Source: Coptis chinensis (Eukaryota > Streptophyta > Magnoliopsida > Ranunculales > Ranunculaceae). Taken from it: a DNA stretch of 64,000 nt. Made by a program: the position numbers and the translations under genes. Positions 55,999 through 64,000 of this stretch are shown here, piece by piece (the stretch's first letter is position 1; each line of letters begins with the position of its first letter). The stretch spans positions 24,620,501 through 24,684,500 of the forward strand of contig CM027385.1 in assembly GCA_015680905.1 (NCBI GenBank), written 5' to 3'. The notes below the pieces were generated by a model that had not been told where the DNA came from, made no database searches, and worked only from the letters and a program-made list of their open reading frames with translations.

Positions 55999-56346
55999 TC
56001 ATATATCAACAACCCGAAATAGTTGTGGATCATTCCATAAATAAATATCACAAAGAAAACATATCCAAACACAATCAAGCACCAAGATTTCCCTAGGACC
56101 TGACCTAGTGGAATGAAAGCGAAGTCGGATAGACCTATAACATAACCGAGCATACACCTTAGGTTTCATCTTTGAATGAGAGGGTGTCCTAGTGAATAAA
56201 TGTGGAAAAGTGAATGGTTGTGGAAGATATGGTGGATTGGGATAAGTTTTAGAGAAAAAGCATGGAAAAAATGAGGATGTGGGTTTAGCACAAAACTCAT
56301 TCATGGTGTAGTTAGGGACTCTCAAGTCCTGAAATGAAAGTGTCAA
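55999..56346 (-). pseudogene. C-terminal segment in element B
   Basis: This is the better-preserved copy of the shared C-terminal segment. It starts with FQDLRVPNYTMNEFCAKPTS, continues TYPNPPYLPQPFTFPHLF, TRTPSHSKMK and CYRSIRLRFHSTR, and ends LWNDPQLFRVVDI before the stop. One open frame of 115 residues here against two frames in A suggests that the region was coding when the element last moved. Confidence 0.55.
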
Positions 56347-56579
56347 GTGGTTTATCCTTGGGAAGTATTTGTTTACTAGGTGGATTTAAAAATCATGAAG
56401 CACGGGGAGAAACTAAAGGATCGAGTGCAAACTCGAGGTTCCTTTGAAAAGGTGGAGGGTGGGGAATATTGGTGATGGAAGGTGAATGATTCTCAGCTAA
56501 GCTCTCAAGTCCATATCATCGAAAATCTTGATATATGCAAGACATTCCTCAATAGGTGGGTCAAAAGGATCAACGGGAT

Positions 56580-59010
56580 AAAGATTGAAAAATTCATCTT
56601 CCGTCATAGCATCAAGGGATGAATGGTTGTTGGCAAGGGGGACTCGCCCAGTGGTAAAGAAGTGGTCTGCAAAAGAGTTCGCAGGAATTCTTCTTCGATT
56701 TAAATCTACTACCGTGGAGTCATTGTTAAAGTCGAATTTCGAAGGAAAGGAATTTGTTAATCTGTTTCTCCGGAAACATGTTTTTGAAATAATCTTGAGC
56801 TAAGCTCTCGATCATGCTAACCTCTCCCATTTTGTAGATGAATCGGGATCTGTGTCCTCGTTTTGAAAACATTTACCTCAACGAAAGATGGCCAAAGGAC
56901 AAGGACATCGAACCATCGTGGCAGTTTATGAAGGCGTTGGCGTGTAAGAAGAAAGGCATCCTAAAATGATAGGTGCAGTCGTTAGTGAGTTACGTGTCTA
57001 GGGACAACGAAGTCGGTGGGTAGTAAAATTTTGGACTTTAACTAGCGTTTTCAACCACACCCTTAGGATACTTAATAGACCCGATCGACTAATTGCAATG
57101 TCATTTTAGTAGGTTGCATCTCCTCTAGACCTATTTGTTTATACAAATAAAAATGGGAGTAAGTTAACACTAGCCCCCGGTCTAATAAGCGGTCGTCGTG
57201 TGAGAATCTCCTAAGGTGCATTATGCGATGGGGCGACCGGGGTCCTTGTACTTAACAATTCCATTATTTTCGGATAAGCGTTGGGAATTGTTACGTTAAA
57301 AAGGCGTCTTTTGGTATATTGGTCTTCGCCTAGTAGTACACAACTCCTTAAGAAACTTAGCATGGTGTGGTAGCTTTTAATAGCTTGAGAAAGGGAAGGT
57401 TTATAGTTAGATTTTTGAAAACGTTCTAATCTCCTCATAATTTGTATCCCTAGTTAACATGGCTAATTTTTGGGGAAGCGGTGTTTTCTCTCTATAATTA
57501 GCATATGGATCAACGGGGATGTTTAACCTTGGCTTTTTGTTTCTTAGGTTGTGGTTTAAGCCGGTACCTCTCTACAGTTGTAGGCTCTTGAGTTTCTATT
57601 TGGTTATCTAGTTCGATATCCGTTGTAGGGAATCTTGATGGGGTAACTATAGGCATAGTTACTTTGTTATCAACCACTCTTCCCGAGCGGAGAGTGGTGA
57701 TGGCATTAGATCACCTCGTTTGTAGTTTCCGTACTAGTATTACCGTTTACCTCAAAGGCTGTGTTTTTTTTGTTCTAGGGTTGGGTATCGCTTGGCTGGA
57801 AACCGCCTTTTGGTTGGGCTTTCTCTTGGGCTAGCTGTTGGTTTAAATTATTAACAGTTGTAGAATGTGTTGGTTAGATTGAGCCATGGTTTGGAAAAGT
57901 TGTTGGCTCACTTGTATGAAGGTGTCAAAGACGATCCGGTTGTGTGGGTGTAATAGTCGGGTGGGTGTATTTGGAACTATGTCGTTGATTATTTATAGGC
58001 GGATTGTGATAGTTATTATTCACAGGACGATACCTCTATTAGCATTATAATTATTATAACTATATTGACCTTGTGCTTGACCTTGTCGGTTGTGCTTGGT
58101 TGTTATAATTATTATAATTACCCACGACCAATCCTTGTCACGGAGGAGCTTGGTTATAAGCGTGTGTTGGCTTTAACATATTGATTATTGTACCACGGAG
58201 GTGTGACTTGTTGGTTATTTCTCCACCCGAAGTTGGGATTTTGTCTCAAAGGGCGTTAGGTTCACTATTAATAGAACAAGAATGTTCATAGGCTATAGGG
58301 ACGATTAAGTCGGGGATGCTTTCGGGACTCAACTGAAACTACATGGATTTGAATTTACATTCATATTGAGGGGATAGGCTTTTGTTGTACAAATGGCCTC
58401 AACCTTTTTTAGTTAGAGATTGATTAAATTTTTAAGTTCTAGATCGGGTTTAACCTCAAACATCTTGGTAGCCTTAAGCGTGGAAGAACTAGGCGGAGAG
58501 GGGGAGTAATCGTCGCTACCCCAGTTGTTATTTAAGCTTAGTTTGATCCTCTAAAATTTGTAAGCCTCATTGGCTCCTTTACTTGAAACTACCCCATTCA
58601 TTATGTCAAGGACTTCTTTATGGTGGTGTAGAAGTCCTTTGAAAAGGCTGAACTAACGTGTCTTTAGCTAAGTTATGGTGTGGACACTCTATAAAGCGGT
58701 CGGTGAAAGCGATTCAAACCTCGAAAATGATTCATGAGGATTTTTGTCGGAAAAATGAATCTTGGAAAGCATCTCATCCGTCTTTTAGGGTGGGTAAAAT
58801 GTTCCATAAGCAATGAACAAGTTTGGCCCACGAGTCCATGAAATTAGGGGCTTGGGCAGTTAACCAAGGCCGCCTTATCAAAAGAAGGTGAAGGGAAATA
58901 CCACCGGTTTAATGCGATTCAAGGTACCAACGGTAGGATGATGGAATGTTGTAAGGACTTGTTCAATCTACAGCGTGTGTTGGTAAGGTTTTTCATGGTG
59001 CAGACCATGG
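56580..59010 (-). pseudogene. Gag-protease region of element B, frame-broken
   Basis: Read on the minus strand it parallels element A. The gag core lies at about 59000-58660 and a tract encoding NNYNN-type asparagine/tyrosine repeats near 58050-58130. At 57438-57211 the frame reads SNYKPSLSQAIKSYHTMLSF, corresponding to the pre-protease 'AIKK-P-YAKFLK' segment of Athila. The protease active-site codons are at about 57165-57185 and the post-protease segment at about 56940-56580. Nearly every segment is shifted by small indels relative to A. Confidence 0.7.
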
Positions 59011-59728
59011 AAAAGCGAGTAACGATTAAATATGTTTTGGGGAATTAGAAAATCCCGTTAGAGTGCTATAGAGCGATCTGAAGATTTAGAGTTTCTCGCT
59101 CAAAGCTTTATAAAAGTCGAGAGAGGAGTCTAACTTTCTTCAGCAATAATATCGGGTGTAGTGTGTGAAATTCTAGATAAGTGTTGTATTTATTTCCTCT
59201 GAAAAACAAGCGATTATACTAAATTAAAACTCCTCGTGAAGATCGCGAAGGAAGAAATACGAATGCCTCCTTCTACAGCGTTTGAATAGCGTCTTGTTCT
59301 GGCGTGTTGGTGTAAATAAAGATTAGAACAGCGAAAAACTTGACAACTGAAGTTGAATCAAACACGATCGAAATTTCAAAGGAGGTATTTCGACTTAGTG
59401 GTAGCCTTCGATTAATAAGTCGAGTTCGATTAATAAATTCGGTTCCATTAACTCGAAATTCTGATAACTTGGCGAATTGGCGCTCTCTTTAAAGTAGTAG
59501 CGCTTCGGTGTATTGTTGAAATTCGGTAACATAAGCCCGAATTAGCTCTCGCCTCGGTGTAGAAAAATTCCGATATCTTAGGTATATTTTTTCGAATTTT
59601 CTCGCAATTTTTCGCGAATAACCCACGGTATGAATCAAACAAGGGATTGGGTGGGTTTAATGGGACTTAAAATGACTACTTCTACAAAGAAAACAATGCT
59701 AAAGTGTAACTAAGATGGCGTGGCCATT

Positions 59729-59912
59729 TGATAAAATAAAATGAATAGTCACCCTCTGAAATGGCGATGAATTCATGGCGTAAAGTAAACTAAAACTTAT
59801 CCTTTTCGTGTCTAATATCAAAGACCTCACTACCGTGAATTTGTTAAATGGAGTCTGAAGTTAGTTCCAACTCCTAGTTCCACTAGCATGGATTGTTTTC
59901 TAAGTATAACTA
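59729..59912 (-). repeat. Truncated 5' LTR of element B
   Basis: The plus strand reads TGATAAAATAAAATGAATAG (LTR 3' end, reversed) through CTAGCATGGATTGTTTTCTAAG and stops at AACTAG. The neighbouring full LTR continues TCGCTCTT at that point (51664-51671), whereas here the sequence switches to GAGAGGAAAAGG. Confidence 0.9.
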
Positions 59913-60407
59913 GGAGAGGAAAAGGAATGTGGTATCCTCTTCCCACGTTGATGTGCTTCCGGCCCGTCCTCTTCCTCTAACAATTGTTTTATTAGTTTCT
60001 TCTTTTCTGGTGACAGGTCGCATATCAGATACACACTAAGATGAGTGGTCTATCTTTGAATGCCCTTGTCGCTTTGTTGGTACAAAACTTGCCCGCTATT
60101 GTTTTTGGGTGTGTCGTGTGGAGAGGAGAATTGGTAGACTTTTTTGCTAGCACTTGCTTATTAGTAGGGATTCATTTTTGGGTACCTCTTGCTATTTCCA
60201 TATTTTCTCTCAAGACGTTCTTTTCTTTATTTTCACTTTCGGACTCATGTCAATTCAGTGTAGTTTATATGGTATTAGAGCATGCATGAAGAAAAATATT
60301 TCATGAGATATAGTTGATCGGAGAAAATAAATGTCACTTGTTGGCTCCAACATTTTATGTCAAGGCACTTGACCCTAGATGATTTTAACATTTTGTTATA
60401 AATTTAT

Positions 60408-60755
60408 ATGTTGGCGATAATAGTGAGGTGTTTTCTTACCGCCGCAACTCATTTGAAGACTTCCATATTACTAAGAGGAACTAATGATTGTTTATGTCGG
60501 TGTATGCATGGTGTTGCTCATAGACTTCTAATGGGGATCCGATTAGGGAAAATGTATGGACTAAAGCTCGATCAAACTTTCTTTGATGATTTAGAGAAAC
60601 GTGGATACTTCAACAACATCTACATTTTACAATGCTTAAGCCCGGCGTGCTATACTATTTTGGTCGTAAGCTACCACCTTGCATGTCAAAGCATTGACTT
60701 AAAATACGCAGTAATACCATTTCACTTGGTCTCCAAACTTGGTTACAAAGTGTAA
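60408..60755 (+). pseudogene. Second copy of the unrecognised exon carried by the CACTA element
   Basis: The reading HGVAHRLLMGIRLGKMYGLK then LDQTFFD is the same as at 22521-22620. It then leaves the shared frame (DLEKRGYFNN against EAKHMDTSTA) because of small indels, and the TTTGGTCAG donor border is changed to TTTGGTCGTAAG. Confidence 0.5.
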
Positions 60756-63601
60756 TGCGACATAAAAGTCCTTGCCTTATGACCCGGTAGCTAGAGTTTT
60801 ATACATTTGAGTGGATTTATTAGTTAGTTGCCACTTGTCACCCATAAAAGTGATCAAGTAGTGGTTGGAAATACTCTTTAGCACTCTAGTCTTGCTATTG
60901 CAATTGTTTAGCAATTCCATTGAGTTAGTGTTTTCACTTTTCTCATTCTCAAAAGTAACATTTTTTTTCCTTTAGTCATTTTTCTTCTCAATGATTGACT
61001 CTTCTTATTTTCTTTTTGGACTTTCGATACTGCGAGGGTTAAGTTTGGACAAGGTTCATATGAATGAAACTCAAACCGTAAACCGCTTTTTTTAGGCATA
61101 TTTTGTGGATATTTTTTGGTTAAATGTATGTAATTTTTGAAATGGTGGAATGTAATGGATTTTATGTTTTGTGAATAGATCACTTAACCTGGGCTAGTTA
61201 TTTTACATTAAGTGATCATGTTAAGTTGTTTGTAGTGGAGTTTGATTGTATATCACAATATGATTTTATTCAATTTTTCTGGGTATAAAATAATTTTAAT
61301 AAATATTTTTTTTTCTAGAAAATGTATATTTTTATGATTTACTTTGCCAAAACCATCATAAAAATTGAACAAGTTTTTAACGGTTTTTCTGAAAAATTAT
61401 GACAATTGTACTAAAATTAATGACCAGTTACTATTTAACACTCAACATTTCATTGCCTATTATGACGGTTTTAGCTTTATTTTTTGACATATAAAATCTT
61501 TAAAGTACACAATGAGTTTTGTAAAACTGCCATAAATTTAATGACAGCTTTGATAAACTTTTATGATCTGCCTCTATAATGATGGTTGTTTTTAAAGAAA
61601 ACACGCCATTAAACCTGCTTTTATGATGGTTTTTACCCCATTATAAGTCTTTTTAGTAGTGGAGAGGGTGTTACATACCTTGCGAGAGATGAAGGTTTTG
61701 GCACTTTAAAGAAAGCAAGGCATCTTCAAAGCGACATTCATAATCGGGCGATTATGAAGGAGAAAGAATAAAAGGAGGGAGAGAGGACTTACCAAGAGGA
61801 AATCAAAACCTAGTTCTAAAGATGTCGTGAGAACGAAAAAAAGCCAGCGAGTTTTTATTTTCTTTTTCTATTATATTATGTTTTTTGCATGTAACTTTTG
61901 TCCACACATATATAAGCGTGGAGAAAATATCCCAGAAGTTACATAATAATTCTAGTATTTGCACAGGTGCTTACTAACGGGTCATAAAATTTGCTAACGG
62001 ATAATGAATGTGGAAAATTACCTAACGGATATATATGTGTCACTAATAAGAAATCTCAATTGTTGCAAAATCACCCAAATGGTGTGTGTGAGGGCACGGT
62101 AATACCTAGTATATATATACTTGGCGCATGTATGTATAGTAGTATGGTATAATGAACATGTGTTCGTGAAAAATACACGCGCGGTAATGCATACAATTTA
62201 TTAGATATACTTAAATTTTTTAGAAAACTTTTGAAAACTATTGAATTTAGGACCATTACTTTGAGAGGACAAAATATCGCGGTGGCAAATATTATTATCG
62301 CAAAAACCAACTTTAATATTGATTACATAAGTAAAAAATAATTTTAGCAAAGAATAATGTATAATCCGAAGGAACCCGAACCAATCAAACCGACTTTAAT
62401 TAATGGGTATGGATCCTGTTTTCTAAATATAAGAAAAACCCGAAAGACCGAACCGGTAGGAACTTTTAAAAAATAGAATCAAATCAAAACCCGGTAATAA
62501 CCGAATCGAACCAACCCATGCATAAGCAAGGACCCCGGTTTCAAGTTTAATTCATCTATTTTAGTGCTCACGTTCATCGGCTTCTTTACAAAATAAATAT
62601 GTATTGAAAAATGGCATAGCAGAGTTGACTTTATATAAATCACTTTTAATAAACATGTAGTAGTAGTAATTATGTCAATGGGTACCGTTTAACCGAATCG
62701 AACCATAGAAAAATCATGGTTTCCGTTTCTATTTTTAGGAACCGTTTAAAAATGGGTATTAAAAAAACCGGACCATATAGAACCGAAACCAAATAGTTTT
62801 TTAAACAAAAACCGGATCCAGGCCTGAACCGCATCGAAACCCTAACGTTATCGTACTTTTAACATAAAAAAAATATTGAAATAAAGAATATAAAAACTCA
62901 AAACGTTCATTTATATATTACTAAATTTTATTATTTAGTATATAATATGTAGTTTTTATACTATTTAATATTATAAATAATATAAAAATATAGTTTACAA
63001 CCTTAAATATATAGTTTTATTTAACTTATTATTGAATGACATAATTACTTATATTAATTTTAAAAATGACTTGTTCGGTGCAATATTTTTGTATTTTTAG
63101 TACACATTTTTAATAAAACCAATAAAAATAGTAAAATTGTAAATATCTTAAGAACCCGAAATGAAGAATCAGAACCGGAATACCAGCTAGGAACCGATGG
63201 TTATGGGTATGGTTATACAATTTTTAGGAACCGCAAAGAACTGAAAACCGTAAAATTAAATGGTTCTTGGTTGTTATAACACTAAGAACCGGACCGTTGA
63301 CACCCCTAAGTAGGAGTCGATCGATCTACTTAAAAGCTTCCAATGGAAGAACGAACATTGACCCATGTTTTTCTCTATAAAAAGACTTGACAACAAAATA
63401 TTAGGGCGCAATTATTCTCGACACTACCGTGTAGGAAAGGTTGAATAGACCCTTGCTAATGAAAGCAACTGATATTCAAGCAAAAAAATTGAAAGCAACT
63501 GATAAATAACTATGTCATTACTATATCTTGAGATTTTCAGGGTTCATTCTCTGAAATTGTGATCATGGTCAAATTTGAAGTGGAATCAGAAGACCTATAT
63601 A

Positions 63602-64000
63602 CCGCGTAAAGGGTTAGATAATTGAATAGAACAAAAAGGATAGAGGAAGAATAAACCGCCAAGGCTTGTGAATACATTGTCCTTAAAAAGAAATTTCCTC
63701 CCCGACACGTGATGGTGTAAAGGCTTCCACCGCAGCGCCTCTACTCACATGATTCAATGACTGAGTAGAGTGTAAGATACACTTCAATAGGCTACTCTCT
63801 AGAACAACAACACAACTGAACTCTCCTCAAGGAGGAAGAAGAGAAAGAAAAGTTCTTTGATTTTTACATTGAGTCTATAGATTTGGACATAAGTCCTATT
63901 TATATAGAGATCAAATGTTTGTTTTTGTTTCTAATACAATATTAGAAACCTACTGTAATAAGGAATTCAAAACTTGCTCAAGAAGCAAAATTATTTTTGG
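63602..64000 (-). mobile_element. Second copy of the solo LTR, cut by the window end
   Basis: Matches 25618-26011. The left TATAC duplication is still recognisable (GACCTATATACC), showing that the LTR was already in place when the 4.1-kb segment was duplicated. Confidence 0.8.

Larger units (their letters stand above)
51477..59912 (-). mobile_element. Element B: second copy of the same retrotransposon, inverted and truncated
   Basis: On the minus strand the order is a partial 5' LTR (59729-about 59912), primer site (about 59710-59726), gag-protease, 3' region, polypurine tract and full 3' LTR (51477-52844). Its interior is 6.88 kb against 6.91 kb in element A, and the two are collinear throughout. 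Only the inner 185 bases of the 5' LTR remain; the element then stops at a join with unrelated sequence. Like A, it lacks a polymerase region. Confidence 0.9.
59912..64000 (+). repeat. Right copy of the 4.1-kb segment 21922-26011
   Basis: Collinear with the left copy in the same orientation. It includes the CACTA right end (AGTAGTG to 61661), TAACGG repeats (about 61975-62030), the Helitron-like tail (CTAG at 62106-62109), the AACCGG-rich repeat (about 62370-63310) and the solo LTR (from about 63602). It lacks the left half of the CACTA element. It differs from the left copy by very many one- to four-base changes, concentrated at CAG and CTG words. The solo LTR edge TATACTGTTGTAAACAGG, for example, here reads TATACCGCGTAAAGG. 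Confidence 0.95.

Noticed and set aside
40878..59912. Idea that the inverted pair is a simple fold-back read artefact
   Set aside because: The outer flanks of A and B are different sequences, B lacks most of one LTR, and a unique 934-bp spacer lies at the centre, so a plain mirror artefact does not explain it, although assembly error at 59912 remains possible.

Overview
The window looks like nuclear DNA from a flowering plant, probably a eudicot. It is AT-rich and has introns with GT...AG borders. Recognisable exons come from plant families (SKU5-like oxidase, calcineurin B-like protein, MADS-box, F-box, RING). Every major class of plant transposon leaves a diagnosable end here. I saw no rRNA or tRNA gene, CRISPR array or bacterial-type operon. 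Most of the window is mobile DNA and gene debris.

Only two loci look like ordinary host genes. One is a small RING-HC protein gene on the minus strand (27658-28274), carrying one apparent single-base gap. The other is an uncharacterised lysine/glutamate-rich coiled-coil protein gene on the plus strand (32340-34643), with three exons in phase; its first intron holds a 1.0-kb hAT element with perfect 8-bp target duplications. A second hAT miniature element (34902-35248) lies just downstream.

1-13 kb holds a copia-type LTR fragment, a fold-back repeat, a two-exon calcineurin B-like fragment, a Tourist-type MITE with a near-perfect internal palindrome, a solo CACTA end and an F-box-associated domain fragment. 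12.5-24.1 kb is bounded by a CACTA-like left end with many TAACGG repeats and by a second TAACGG cluster that runs into a Helitron-like 3' end. In it lie minus-strand fragments of unrelated genes (SKU5-like oxidase, possible LRR protein, MADS box, unplaced exon-like pieces) and a complete nested non-autonomous CACTA element (19872-23664). 24.3-29.3 kb carries AACCGG-rich repeats, a solo LTR with a TATAC duplication, a fragment of an Athila-like LTR and the RING gene. At 29.3 kb a Helitron-like 5' end is followed by an exportin-7 exon fragment.

35.3-39 kb holds nothing I can assign. 39.1-40.6 kb is a PIF/Harbinger-type element with a broken Myb/SANT-like ORF1. 40878-50542 is a nearly complete LTR retrotransposon (A): about 1.38-kb LTRs, a tRNA-Asp-type primer site and Athila-type gag plus protease, but no visible reverse transcriptase, RNase H or integrase. 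A 934-bp spacer follows, perhaps part of a plant-mobile-domain transposon gene. Then comes a second copy (B) in the opposite orientation (51477-about 59912), whose far LTR stops after about 185 bp. At that break the sequence joins a direct repeat of 21922-26011, which continues to the end of the window.

The right-hand part (from about 41 kb) differs from its repeat partners by many small indels, often at CAG/CTG sites. That may reflect uncorrected sequencing error as much as biology, so the broken frames there, and the duplication itself, should be read with caution.
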